64,000 nt of DNA from positions 1,612,001 through 1,676,000 of the forward strand of contig NZ_CP012982.1 in the NCBI RefSeq assembly GCF_001411495.1, in the 5' to 3' direction. The first letter of the stretch is position 1. Every line of letters starts with the position of its first letter. Source of the DNA: Burkholderia cepacia ATCC 25416 (GTDB taxonomy: Bacteria; Pseudomonadota; Gammaproteobacteria; Burkholderiales; Burkholderiaceae). Shown one piece after another: positions 30,685 to 39,428 of this stretch. A program made the position numbers and the translations under genes. A model generated the notes under the pieces. The model was given only the letters and a program-made list of their open reading frames with translations, was not told the DNA's origin and searched no databases.

Positions 30685-31188
30685 CTATGCCGCCCCCGAC
30701 TCGCCGCCCTTGATCCTCAACTGCGCATCCACCGCCCCGATATTCTTCTCATGCGACACGAGCATTTGCGTGAGCGCATGGTGCATATCCGGCTGCGCAA
30801 GCGTCGGCAACAACGCCTGCAGCTTCCGCACGACCCACCGCTGGCCACGATTCAGGAACGCGAGCCGCTCCGCCAGATCGTCGATCGCCATCGCCTTTTC
30901 ATGGAGCGCCCCGGTGGCATGCGTCGGCGTCGCACCAAGCGAGCGAATCGCTTCGACCAGCACCGCACACCCGTGCGCCTCATCCTGCCGAATACCAGCC
31001 ACGAGCCGATGAAGTTCGGGATCGTCGATTTCCGTCGCCGTCTCCGACGCCACCCGCGCGCCGGCACGCTCGGCTTCCAGCAGTTCGTTCAGCAACGCGA
31101 GCAGCGCGTCGCGCTGCGCATCGGCGGGATCGTCCGTTGCATTGGCGGGGCAGGCGTCGTGCCCGTCATCGTGGATCCGGTTCGACAT
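30685..31188 (-). CDS. Small helical protein, DUF6306/ferritin-like
   Basis: A 167-residue soluble protein starting MSNRIHDDG at 31188, with GGAGGA nicely placed upstream; the longer frame from 31251 lacks such a site. It is rich in Leu, Ala and Glu. Paired motifs (LLNELLEAERAGARV, IRQDEAHGC, LVSHEKNIGAVDAQL) give Glu/His residues spaced like a rubrerythrin/ferritin-like four-helix bundle, so a metal site is possible. The family name is my best recollection. It is monocistronic, between the PD-(D/E)XK-like gene and a GntR gene. Confidence 0.55.
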   Translation of the reverse strand: MSNRIHDDGHDACPANATDDPADAQRDALLALLNELLEAERAGARVASETATEIDDPELHRLVAGIRQDEAHGCAVLVEAIRSLGATPTHATGALHEKAMAIDDLAERLAFLNRGQRWVVRKLQALLPTLAQPDMHHALTQMLVSHEKNIGAVDAQLRIKGGESGAA

Positions 31189-31400
31189 GCGATGTCCTCC
31201 GTTTCGGGAAGCGTGGCGCACCGGTTCGTCCGGCGTGGTTCCGTCACGCACGGCTCACGCGACAGCGTCACGCATCACGGCAAACGACAGGAGGCCACAC
31301 GAAGAATGGCTGACAGTCTGACATAGCCATGTGACACGCGTTGCCAGACGACCCGCCGCGCGTGATGCGCGTCAAGACACGCCGCAACGCGCAGCCGGGA

Positions 31401-32213
31401 TCACGTCCACCCTTCAAGCCGCAACGTCGACCGCACGAGCCGCTGCTCCTCCTGCTCGATCTCCCTCAGATATTCGACGCACTGGCGGATATGCTCGCTC
31501 GCCGCCTTGCGCGCCTGCTCGGGCAGCCGCCCGGTCACCGCGTTATAGAGCCGCGCATGCTGGCGATCGATCTGCTTCTTCAACGGCTCGCGGTGATAGA
31601 GGTTGTTCACCGACGCAAACACCGAGCTCAGCAGCAGATCCGTCAGCGACTGCAACGTATTCACGAGCACCGGGTTATGCGACGCCTCGCAAATCGCGAG
31701 ATGAAACGCGTGATCGAGCTTCGCGCGCGCGGCCGGGTCGAGATCCTGCGCATCGGCCGCGGTCATCTCGTCGTAGCGACGCTTGATCAGGATGAAATCG
31801 GCAGACGTTCCGCGCAGCGCCGCCAGTCGCGCGGCCTCCGTCTCGAGCATCCCGCGCACTTCGAACAGGTCGTACAGCGTGCGCGGCTGCGAGCCGAGCA
31901 GGTGCATCATCGGCGAGACTTCGCGCTGCGGGGTCAGGCTCGCGACGAACGAGCCCTTGCCGTGCGTCGTCTCGATGATCCCGCGCGCACGCAGCAACTT
32001 CATCCCTTCGCGCACGGCCGTGCGCGACACGCCGAGCTTCTCGGTCAGCCGCCGTTCGGACGGCAATGCCTGCCCGGCCTTCAGCACGCCGTCGACGATC
32101 AATTGCTCGATCCGCTCGGCGACGACATCGGCGACATTGCGCGCCGGCGCTTGTCGATCCTGCATTTCCATACTGGTATGACCACTTTGGACGGATGTCG
32201 CCGATTTTCTCAT
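31401..32213 (-). CDS. FadR/GlcC-type GntR regulator of the glycolate operon
   Basis: A 270-residue GntR regulator (256 from the ATG at 32171). Winged helix: ERIEQLIVDGVLKAGQALPSERRLTEKLGVSRTAVREGM; the effector domain is FCD/FadR-like with LDHAFHLAICEASHNPVLV. It is divergent from the glcDEF genes and two TGGTATGACCA sites lie upstream. GlcC controls glycolate use in E. coli, so glycolate or glyoxylate is the likely inducer. The start is uncertain: 32213 has a short AAGGG site, 32171 has none but gives a more usual length. With the long start the first operator falls inside coding sequence. Confidence 0.85.
   Translation of the reverse strand: MRKSATSVQSGHTSMEMQDRQAPARNVADVVAERIEQLIVDGVLKAGQALPSERRLTEKLGVSRTAVREGMKLLRARGIIETTHGKGSFVASLTPQREVSPMMHLLGSQPRTLYDLFEVRGMLETEAARLAALRGTSADFILIKRRYDEMTAADAQDLDPAARAKLDHAFHLAICEASHNPVLVNTLQSLTDLLLSSVFASVNNLYHREPLKKQIDRQHARLYNAVTGRLPEQARKAASEHIRQCVEYLREIEQEEQRLVRSTLRLEGWT
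32174..32184. promoter_or_regulatory. GlcC-type operator copy 1 (TGGTATGACCA)
   Basis: TGGT-N3-ACCA, the FadR-family consensus arrangement, occurs here just before the shorter regulator start. An identical copy is 106 bases to the right. Confidence 0.6.
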
Positions 32214-32279
32214 AAACCCTTGTCATGACTGGCTTTTACGTCAAGACCCACCCCGGCTTCACGGCGCGCCTCGAAAAAC

Positions 32280-32290
32280 TGGTATGACCA
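32280..32290. promoter_or_regulatory. GlcC-type operator copy 2 (TGGTATGACCA)
   Basis: Second identical TGGTATGACCA, 114 bases before the glcD start. Two identical sites in one divergent intergenic region make a regulator-operator relation convincing. Centre-to-centre spacing is about ten helical turns, so looping is possible. Confidence 0.62.
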
Positions 32291-32403
32291 CGCCCGCGAC
32301 GTATGGACACGCACCGGCCGGCCGCCAAGAATGCCGTCCATCCGGCGCGGCGCGTATCCCGCGGCCGCCCGCATGGCGAAGAGAGTGGAGACGGAGACAC
32401 ACG

Positions 32404-33903
32404 ATGAGTTTCACCTACGACGAACGGATCGACGGCCCGCTGGCGACCGTCGGCCGCGACACACTCGTCGCCGCACTGCACGCGGCGGCGCCCGGCCTCG
32501 ACGTGCTGCACGAGCGCGAAGCGCTCAAGCCGTTCGAATGCGACGGCCTCGCCGCCTATCGCACGGTACCGCTCGCGGTCGTGCTGCCCGACACGGTCGA
32601 GCAGGTGCGCGCGGTGCTGCGCGTCGCCGCCGCGCTCGGCGTGCCGGTGGTCGCGCGCGGCGCGGGAACCGGGCTGTCGGGCGGCGCGATGCCGCTCGAA
32701 AAGGGCCTCCTGCTCGTGATGGCGAAGTTCAACCGGATTCTCGACATCGACCCCGATGCCGGCGTCGCGCGCGTGCAGCCCGGCGTGCGCAACCTCGCGA
32801 TCTCGCAGGCAGCCGCACCGCACGGCCTCTACTACGCGCCCGATCCGTCGTCGCAGATCGCGTGCTCGATCGGCGGCAACGTCGCCGAAAACGCGGGCGG
32901 CGTGCACTGCCTGAAATACGGGCTCACGGTGCACAACATCCTGAAGGTCGAGATCCTGACGATCGACGGCGATACGCTCACGCTCGGCACCGACGCGCTC
33001 GACGCCCCCGGCTTCGACCTGCTCGCATTGTTCACCGGCTCGGAAGGGATGCTCGGCATCGTCACCGAAGTGACCGTGAAGCTGCTGCCGAAGCCGCCGA
33101 GCGTGAAGGTGCTGATGGCGAGCTTCGACGACGTCGCCGAAGCCGGTGCCGCCGTCGCGCGGATCATCGGCGCGGGCGTGATCCCCGGCGGCCTCGAGAT
33201 GATGGACAACCTCGCGATCCGCGCGGCCGAGGATTTCATCCACGCGGGCTATCCGGTCGACGCACAGGCGATCCTGCTGTGCGAACTCGACGGCTCGCCC
33301 GCCGACGTCGACGAAGATGCCGAACGCGTCGCCACGCTGCTGCGCGATGCCGGTGCATCGGAGATCCGCGTCGCGCGCGACGAGGCGGAGCGCCAACGCT
33401 TCTGGGCCGGTCGCAAGAACGCGTTCCCCGCGGTCGGCCGCATGTCACCCGACTACTACTGCATGGACGGCACGATCCCGCGCCGCGAGCTGCCGCGCGT
33501 ACTCGAAGGAATCGCCGCGCTGTCCGTCGAATACGGGCTGCCGGTCGCGAACGTGTTCCACGCGGGCGACGGCAACATGCACCCGCTGATCCTGTTCGAC
33601 GCGAACCGCCCCGGCGAACTCGACCGCGCGGAAGCGCTGGGTGGAAAGATCCTCGAGCTGTGCGTCGCGGCGGGCGGCAGCATCACCGGCGAGCACGGCG
33701 TCGGGCGCGAGAAGATCAACCAGATGTGCGTGCAGTTCAACGCCGACGAAATCACGTTCTTCCACGCGGTGAAGGCCGCGTTCGATCCGCAGGGCCTGCT
33801 CAATCCCGGCAAGAACATCCCGACGCTGCACCGCTGCGCCGAATTCGGCGCGATGCACGTCCATCACGGCAAGCTGCCGTTTCCCGAACTGGAGCGTTTC
33901 TGA
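32404..33903 (+). CDS. glcD: Glycolate oxidase FAD-binding subunit GlcD
   Basis: FAD subunit of membrane-associated glycolate oxidase (glycolate to glyoxylate). It is 499 residues from ATG 32404. The FAD_binding_4 domain (about residues 55-200) has ARGAGTGLSGGA, DIDPDAGVARVQPG and SIGGNVAENAGG. The C-terminal FAD oxidase domain ends with the conserved HAGDGNMHPLIL and GSITGEHGVGREK segments. It is the first gene of glcDEF; glcE starts on the last base of its stop codon (TGATG), implying translational coupling. Other D-2-hydroxyacid dehydrogenases are related, but glcE-glcF-glcG-glcB context fixes the name. Confidence 0.95.
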   Translation: MSFTYDERIDGPLATVGRDTLVAALHAAAPGLDVLHEREALKPFECDGLAAYRTVPLAVVLPDTVEQVRAVLRVAAALGVPVVARGAGTGLSGGAMPLEKGLLLVMAKFNRILDIDPDAGVARVQPGVRNLAISQAAAPHGLYYAPDPSSQIACSIGGNVAENAGGVHCLKYGLTVHNILKVEILTIDGDTLTLGTDALDAPGFDLLALFTGSEGMLGIVTEVTVKLLPKPPSVKVLMASFDDVAEAGAAVARIIGAGVIPGGLEMMDNLAIRAAEDFIHAGYPVDAQAILLCELDGSPADVDEDAERVATLLRDAGASEIRVARDEAERQRFWAGRKNAFPAVGRMSPDYYCMDGTIPRRELPRVLEGIAALSVEYGLPVANVFHAGDGNMHPLILFDANRPGELDRAEALGGKILELCVAAGGSITGEHGVGREKINQMCVQFNADEITFFHAVKAAFDPQGLLNPGKNIPTLHRCAEFGAMHVHHGKLPFPELERF

Positions 33904-34979
33904 TGCGACGCGAAATCGAATCGATCGACGACAGCGCGGCACTCGTCGCCCAGGTCGACGCGGCGATCCACGACCGCCAGCCGCTGCACATTCGCGGCGC
34001 CGGCACCAAGACGTTCCTCGGGCGCCCAGTCGAAGGCCGCACGCTCGACGTGCGCACGCATCGCGGCGTCGTGTCCTATGACCCGACCGAACTCGTCGTC
34101 ACCGCGCGCGCGGGCACGCCGCTCGCCGACCTCGAAGCGATGCTCGATTCGGCCGGCCAGATGCTGCCGTGCGAGCCGCCGTCGTTCGGCGGCGCGGCCA
34201 CGGTCGGCGGCATGGTCGCGGCGGCGCTGTCGGGCCCGCGCCGCCCGTGGGCCGGCGCGGTACGCGACTTCGTGCTCGGCTGCCGCGTGATCACCGGCCA
34301 CGCGAAACACCTGCGCTTCGGCGGCGAGGTGATGAAGAACGTCGCGGGCTACGACGTGTCGCGGTTGCTCGCGGGCAGCTTCGGCTGTCTCGGCGTCGTG
34401 ACCGAGGTGTCGCTGAAGGTGCTGCCGAAGCCCCGTGCGACGTGCGATCTCGCGTTGCCGCTCGCGGTGGACGAAGCCGTGCAGCGCGTCGCCGCATGGC
34501 GGCGCGCGGGGCTGCCGCTCGCGGGCGCCTGCCACGCGGACGGCGTGCTGCGCGTGCGGATCGAAGGCGGCGAGGGCTCGGTGAAGGCCGCGCGCGACAC
34601 GATCGGCGGCGACTGCATGGACGACCATGACGATGCGTTCTGGGCACGGCTGCGCGACCTTGCGCTGCCGTTCTTCGACGACCCGCGCCCGCTGTGGCGC
34701 GTGTCGGTGCCGGCCGCCGCGCCGCTCGACGCCCTGCCCGGCGCGCTGCTGGCCGACTGGGGCGGCGCACAGCGCTGGCTGAAAAGCGACGCCGCACCGG
34801 CCGATGTGCAACGGCTCGCCGCGCAATGGGGCGGGCACGCGACCTGCTTCACGCCGGGCACGACGCGCGAGCCGTTCCAGCCGCTGCCGCCCGCGCTGCT
34901 GCGCGTGCACCGCCAGCTCAAGGCACAGCTCGACCCGCATGCGATTTTCAATCCCGGCCGCCTGTACGCCGATTTCTGA
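33903..34979 (+). CDS. glcE: Glycolate oxidase FAD-binding subunit GlcE
   Basis: Second flavin subunit of glycolate oxidase, 358 residues. An FAD-binding domain starts at once: PLHIRGAGTKTFLG, then YDPTELVVTARAGTPL and GAATVGGMVAAALSGPRRPW. The chain ends FNPGRLY, as in GlcE and vanillyl-alcohol-oxidase-like proteins. It begins at the 1-base overlap with the glcD stop. GlcE is the smaller paralogue needed with GlcD and GlcF for activity. Confidence 0.93.
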   Translation: MRREIESIDDSAALVAQVDAAIHDRQPLHIRGAGTKTFLGRPVEGRTLDVRTHRGVVSYDPTELVVTARAGTPLADLEAMLDSAGQMLPCEPPSFGGAATVGGMVAAALSGPRRPWAGAVRDFVLGCRVITGHAKHLRFGGEVMKNVAGYDVSRLLAGSFGCLGVVTEVSLKVLPKPRATCDLALPLAVDEAVQRVAAWRRAGLPLAGACHADGVLRVRIEGGEGSVKAARDTIGGDCMDDHDDAFWARLRDLALPFFDDPRPLWRVSVPAAAPLDALPGALLADWGGAQRWLKSDAAPADVQRLAAQWGGHATCFTPGTTREPFQPLPPALLRVHRQLKAQLDPHAIFNPGRLYADF

Positions 34980-35003
34980 CGCGAACCCGATCCCGACCCG
35001 CCG

Positions 35004-36224
35004 ATGCAAACCAATCTCAGCGAAGCAAGCAAGGCCCTCGCCCGGGCCGACGAAGCGGAAGCGATCCTGCGCGCGTGCGTGCACTGCGGCTTCTGCAACG
35101 CGACCTGCCCGACCTACCAGGTGCTCGGCAACGAGCTCGACGGGCCGCGCGGGCGCATCTACCTGATCAAGCAGCTGCTCGAAGGCGAGCCGTGCGGCGA
35201 ACGCACGCAGCGGCATCTCGACCGCTGCCTGACGTGCCGCAACTGCGAGACGACCTGCCCGTCCGGCGTGCGCTATCACACGCTGCTCGACATCGGCCGC
35301 GCGGAAGCCGAAAAACGTGCGCAGCGGCCCACGCGCGAGCGCCTGCTGCGCGCGGGGCTGCGGCACGTCGTGCCGCGCCCGGCGACGTTCGCCGCGTTGC
35401 TGAAGGCCGGCCGCGCGCTGCGCCCGCTGCTGCCGGGCACGCTGCGGGACAAGATCCCGGCCGCCGTGCCCGCGGCCGCGCCGCGCCCGCCCGTGCGCCA
35501 CGCGCGGCGCGTGCTGATGCTCGAGGGCTGCGTGCAGCCGTCGCTGTCGCCGAACACCAATGCGGCCGCCGCGCGCGTGCTCGACCGGCTCGGCATCAGC
35601 GTGAGCCCGGCGCGCGAGGCCGGCTGCTGCGGCGCGACCGAATATCACCTGAACGCGCAGGATGCCGGCCTCGCCCGCGCACGCCGCAACATCGACGCAT
35701 GGTGGCCCGCGATCGAAGCGGGCGCGGAAGCGATCGTGCTGACGGCAAGCGGCTGCGGCGCGTTCGTGAAGGAATACGGCGACCTGCTGCGCTCCGACCC
35801 CGTCTACGCGGAGAAAGCGCGGCGCGTCAGCGCGCTCGCGCGCGACCTCGCGGAAGTGATCGCGGCCGAGCCGCTCGACGCGCTGGCCGAGTCGACGCCG
35901 CGCCGCGTCGCGGTTCATTGCCCGTGCACGCTGCAGCACGCGCAACGGCTCGGCGGCGCGGTGGAAAGCATCCTGACGCGGCTCGGCTTCGATCTGACGA
36001 ATGTCGCCGACGGCCATCTGTGCTGCGGCTCGGCCGGCACGTATTCGCTGACGCAGCCCGAACTCGCGACGACGCTGCGCGACAACAAGCTCGATGCGCT
36101 TGAAGCCGCGCGGCCGGACCTGATTGTCACGGCCAACGTCGGCTGCCAGACTCACCTGAACGGCGCGGGCCGCACGCCCGTGCGCCACTGGATCGAGCTC
36201 GTCGACAACCGACTCGTCAACTGA
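35004..36224 (+). CDS. glcF: Glycolate oxidase iron-sulfur subunit GlcF
   Basis: Electron-transfer subunit, 406 residues. Two 4Fe-4S ferredoxin motifs are near the N-terminus: CVHCGFCNATCPTYQ and CLTCRNCETTCPSGV. Two CCG (heterodisulfide-reductase-type) domains follow, with AGCCGATEYH and LCCGSAGTYS. It passes electrons from the flavin subunits GlcD/GlcE to the quinone pool at the inner membrane. It starts 24 bases after glcE. Confidence 0.95.
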   Translation: MQTNLSEASKALARADEAEAILRACVHCGFCNATCPTYQVLGNELDGPRGRIYLIKQLLEGEPCGERTQRHLDRCLTCRNCETTCPSGVRYHTLLDIGRAEAEKRAQRPTRERLLRAGLRHVVPRPATFAALLKAGRALRPLLPGTLRDKIPAAVPAAAPRPPVRHARRVLMLEGCVQPSLSPNTNAAAARVLDRLGISVSPAREAGCCGATEYHLNAQDAGLARARRNIDAWWPAIEAGAEAIVLTASGCGAFVKEYGDLLRSDPVYAEKARRVSALARDLAEVIAAEPLDALAESTPRRVAVHCPCTLQHAQRLGGAVESILTRLGFDLTNVADGHLCCGSAGTYSLTQPELATTLRDNKLDALEAARPDLIVTANVGCQTHLNGAGRTPVRHWIELVDNRLVN

Positions 36225-36244
36225 CCTGATTCCGGAGGATCTCC

Positions 36245-36649
36245 ATGCAGACGAAACCCGAACTCGAACTGGCCGATGCCGACCGCATGCTCGCCGCCGC
36301 CCGTGCGGAAGCGGAACGCCACGGCTGGGCCGTGTCGATCGCCGTCGTCGACGACGGCGGCCACCTGCTCGCGTTTGCACGCCTGGACGGCGCATCGCCG
36401 GCCAGCGCCTGTATCGCGCAGGACAAGGCGCGGGCGGCGGCGCTCGGCCGGCGCGAGACGAAGGCGTATGAGGATATGATCAACGGCGGCCGCACCGCGT
36501 TTCTCAGCGCGCCGCTGACGGGGTTGCTCGAAGGCGGCGTGCCGGTCACGGTCGGCGGCCGGATCGCGGGCGCGATCGGCGTGTCTGGCGTAAAGTCCGA
36601 ACAGGACGCGCAGATTGCCCGCGCCGGCACACAAAGCGTCGCGGTATGA
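36245..36649 (+). CDS. glcG: GlcG/HbpS-family protein (DUF336)
   Basis: A 134-residue protein of the GlcG/HbpS family, often found in glycolate operons and of uncertain function, with members binding haem or cobalamin-like ligands. Typical motifs are [25 protein letters not shown] and [19 protein letters not shown]. It has no signal peptide. It starts 20 bases after glcF with a GGAGGA ribosome site, and is followed by the malate synthase gene. Confidence 0.88.
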   Translation: MQTKPELELADADRMLAAARAEAERHGWAVSIAVVDDGGHLLAFARLDGASPASACIAQDKARAAALGRRETKAYEDMINGGRTAFLSAPLTGLLEGGVPVTVGGRIAGAIGVSGVKSEQDAQIARAGTQSVAV

Positions 36650-36690
36650 CCAGCCAAGCCGCGCGCGATTTTTCCCCGGGAGGATTAACG

Positions 36691-38865
36691 ATGATCGACC
36701 AAGCAGGACTGCAAGTCGCGCCAGCGCTTAGCCAGTTCATTGAAAACGAAGCGTTGCCGGGCACCGGCATCGACAAGGCCGCGTTCTGGAGCGGTTTCTC
36801 GGCCCTGGTGCACGACCTGGCGCCGCGCAACCGCGAGCTGCTCGCGGAACGCGACCGCCTGCAGCAGGAACTCGACACCTGGCACCGCGCGCACCCCGGC
36901 CCGGTGCGCGACCACGCCGTGTATCGCGCATTCCTCGAACAAATCGGCTACCTCGTGCCGGTCCCGTCGAACGTCGCGGCAGCCACCGCGAACGTCGACA
37001 GCGAGATCGCGACGCAGGCCGGCCCGCAGCTCGTCGTGCCGCTGTCGAACGCGCGTTATGCGCTGAACGCCGCGAACGCTCGCTGGGGCAGCCTGTACGA
37101 CGCGCTGTACGGCACCGACGCACTGCCTGAAGACGGCGGCGCCGAACGCACCACGGCCTACAACCCGACGCGCGGCCAGCGCGTGATCGACTACGCGCGC
37201 AACGTGCTCGACAACGCGGCGCCGCTCGCGGGCGGCTCGCACCGCGACGCGCTGCGCTACCGCGTGCAGGACGGCCAGCTCGCCGTCGAAACCGCCAAGG
37301 GGATCGTGGGCCTCGCGCAGCCGGCGCAGTTCGTCGGCTACCAGGGCGCGGCCGACGCGCCGTCCGCGATCCTGCTGAAGCACAACGGCCTGCACATCGA
37401 GATCCAGATCGACGCATCGACGCCGATCGGCCGCGCCGATCTCGCGAACGTGAAGGACGTCGTGCTCGAAGCCGCGGTCAGCACGATCATCGACTGCGAG
37501 GATTCGGTCGCGGCGGTGGACGCCGACGACAAGGTCCAGCTCTACCGCAACTGGCTCGGCCTGATGCAGGGCACGCTGGTCGAGGAAGTCGCGAAGGGCG
37601 GCAAGACCTTCACGCGCCGCCTGAACGCCGACCGCGAGTACACGACGCCCGACGGCGGCACGCTGTCGCTGCACGGCCGCTCGCTGCTGTTCGTACGCAA
37701 CGTCGGCCACCTGATGACCAACGGCGCGGTGCTCGACCGCGACGGCAACGAGATTCCGGAAGGGATCCTCGACGGCGTCGTCACGGTGCTGTGCTCGCTG
37801 CACGACCTGAAGGCGAAGCGCAACTCGCGCACCGGCTCGATCTACATCGTGAAGCCGAAGATGCACGGCCCGGTCGAAGTCGCATTCGCCGATACGCTGT
37901 TCGCGCGCATCGAGGATCTGTACAACCTGCCGCGCAACACGCTGAAGATGGGCATCATGGACGAGGAGCGCCGCACCAGCGTGAACCTCGCCGCATGTAT
38001 CGCCGCCGCCGCCGCGCGCGTCGCGTTCATCAACACCGGCTTCCTCGACCGCACCGGCGACGAGATGCACACCGCGATGGAAGCGGGCCCGATGATCCGC
38101 AAGGGCGACATGAAATCGTCGGCGTGGATCCAGTCGTACGAGCGGAACAACGTGCTCGCGGGCCTGTCGGCCGGCCTGCGCGGCCGCGCGCAGATCGGCA
38201 AGGGCATGTGGGCGATGCCCGACCTGATGCACGCGATGCTCGAGCAGAAGATCGCGCATCCGCGCGCCGGCGCGAACACCGCGTGGGTGCCGTCGCCGAC
38301 CGCCGCGACGCTGCACGCGCTGCACTACCACCTCGTCGACGTGCAGGCCGTCCAGCAGGAACTCGAGAAGACGCCGTACGCGAGCGAACGCGACACGCTG
38401 CTCGAAGGGCTGCTGACCGTGCCGGTCGTCGAGCGCGCCGCGTGGAGCGAAGCCGAGATCCTGAGCGAAGTCGAGAACAACGCGCAGGGCATCCTCGGCT
38501 ACGTCGTGCGCTGGGTCGAACAGGGCGTCGGCTGCTCGAAGGTGCCGGACATCCACGACGTCGGCCTGATGGAAGACCGCGCGACGCTGCGCATTTCGAG
38601 CCAGCACATCGCGAACTGGCTGCGCCACGGCGTGATCACCGAGGCATTCGTGCTCGACGTGTTCAAGCGGATGGCGCGCGTCGTCGACCAGCAGAACGCC
38701 GGCGACCCGAACTATCGCCCGATGGCGCCCGGCTACGACCAGTCGACCGCGTTCAAGGCCGCGTGCGCGCTCGCGCTGCAGGGCACGTCGCAGCCGAGCG
38801 GTTATACCGAGCCGCTGCTGCACCGGTTCCGGCTCGCGTTCAAGGCGCAACAGCACGGCGGATAA
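36691..38865 (+). CDS. glcB: Malate synthase G (GlcB)
   Basis: Condenses glyoxylate and acetyl-CoA to malate, completing use of glycolate. It is 724 residues, matching the monomeric G isoform (E. coli 723). Conserved segments include [37 protein letters not shown], the active-site [12 protein letters not shown] with its Arg, and [28 protein letters not shown]. The ATG at 36691 has GGGAGGA upstream; the frame opens earlier at 36646, overlapping glcG, but lacks a good site. It closes the glc operon. Confidence 0.96.
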   Translation: MIDQAGLQVAPALSQFIENEALPGTGIDKAAFWSGFSALVHDLAPRNRELLAERDRLQQELDTWHRAHPGPVRDHAVYRAFLEQIGYLVPVPSNVAAATANVDSEIATQAGPQLVVPLSNARYALNAANARWGSLYDALYGTDALPEDGGAERTTAYNPTRGQRVIDYARNVLDNAAPLAGGSHRDALRYRVQDGQLAVETAKGIVGLAQPAQFVGYQGAADAPSAILLKHNGLHIEIQIDASTPIGRADLANVKDVVLEAAVSTIIDCEDSVAAVDADDKVQLYRNWLGLMQGTLVEEVAKGGKTFTRRLNADREYTTPDGGTLSLHGRSLLFVRNVGHLMTNGAVLDRDGNEIPEGILDGVVTVLCSLHDLKAKRNSRTGSIYIVKPKMHGPVEVAFADTLFARIEDLYNLPRNTLKMGIMDEERRTSVNLAACIAAAAARVAFINTGFLDRTGDEMHTAMEAGPMIRKGDMKSSAWIQSYERNNVLAGLSAGLRGRAQIGKGMWAMPDLMHAMLEQKIAHPRAGANTAWVPSPTAATLHALHYHLVDVQAVQQELEKTPYASERDTLLEGLLTVPVVERAAWSEAEILSEVENNAQGILGYVVRWVEQGVGCSKVPDIHDVGLMEDRATLRISSQHIANWLRHGVITEAFVLDVFKRMARVVDQQNAGDPNYRPMAPGYDQSTAFKAACALALQGTSQPSGYTEPLLHRFRLAFKAQQHGG

Positions 38866-38923
38866 GCACGGCCGTGCCGCGGGTTTCCGGCGTGCCGGCA
38901 GCCCGTACGCCGGGCTTCACGAA

Positions 38924-38952
38924 ACGGGCGGCCGCAACGGCCGCCCGTTTTC
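38924..38952 (+). terminator. Intrinsic terminator after glcB
   Basis: An 11-base perfect stem, ACGGGCGGCCG with loop CAA, followed by TTTTCATTTT. It ends the glc operon. Confidence 0.8.
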
Positions 38953-39139
38953 ATTTTCGCGTTCGCCCGGCTGCTGAAACGAATAATCGGCGCATATCGA
39001 CGCCTTCATTTTTTTCGCTCGCCTGCCGTTAACCCGATGGGAATCGGCGGCCGTGTACCGCGGTTTCGCCGCTCATGCCGTACAGCCTTGCGCTGGAACG
39101 CTTTGCCGGATATTCGCAAGCCCGGGAATTCACTGAAAT

Positions 39140-39153
39140 TTGATCCGGATCAA
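39140..39153. promoter_or_regulatory. FNR/ANR-type box TTGATCCGGATCAA
   Basis: A perfect 14-base palindrome that matches the FNR consensus TTGAT-N4-ATCAA exactly. It lies about 58 bases upstream of the expected start of transcription from TATACT at 39192, close to the class I position (-61.5). The palindrome itself is read directly; use by an FNR/ANR-like regulator is inferred. Confidence 0.65.
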
Positions 39154-39191
39154 CGGCCCGCAACATTTTCCGCGCGCGGGAACGCGCGCGT

Positions 39192-39197
39192 TATACT
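39192..39197 (+). promoter_or_regulatory. Candidate -10 element for the Cache-GGEEF gene
   Basis: TATACT lies 39 bases downstream of the FNR-type box. No good -35 is present 17 bases upstream, which fits an activator-dependent promoter. Confidence 0.4.
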
Positions 39198-39428
39198 CCG
39201 TTGAATTCGCACTGCCCGATTCCTCGGATCGTTGAATCGGCGTAGATGTCACCAGTAAATGCTCGATTTACCGGTATATCTGGCCGCGATTCCCGGTAAT
39301 CAGTGTCCATTTTCTCGCCGGCCGGCAGGAAGGCGTCGAATGGACGCGTGGCGGATCGCCGCCGCCACGTCATACGAACAATCGCATCGGCCCGCCGCCC
39401 GGCGGCAATGCCCATCGATCCACGGACC

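Larger units (their letters stand above)
38866..39428. other. Long intergenic region between glcB and diguanylate cyclase
   Basis: This 563-base stretch holds the glcB terminator near its left end and, from 39140, an FNR-type box and a -10-like TATACT, implying a leader of about 225 bases before the cyclase gene. No gene was recognised. The long leader is a place to look for a regulatory RNA, but no riboswitch class could be identified by eye. Confidence 0.45.

Noticed and set aside
31306..31330. Inverted repeat ATGGCT ... AGCCAT between the ferritin-like gene and the GlcC-like gene
   Set aside because: Only 6-base arms with a long loop and no T-run; expected by chance.
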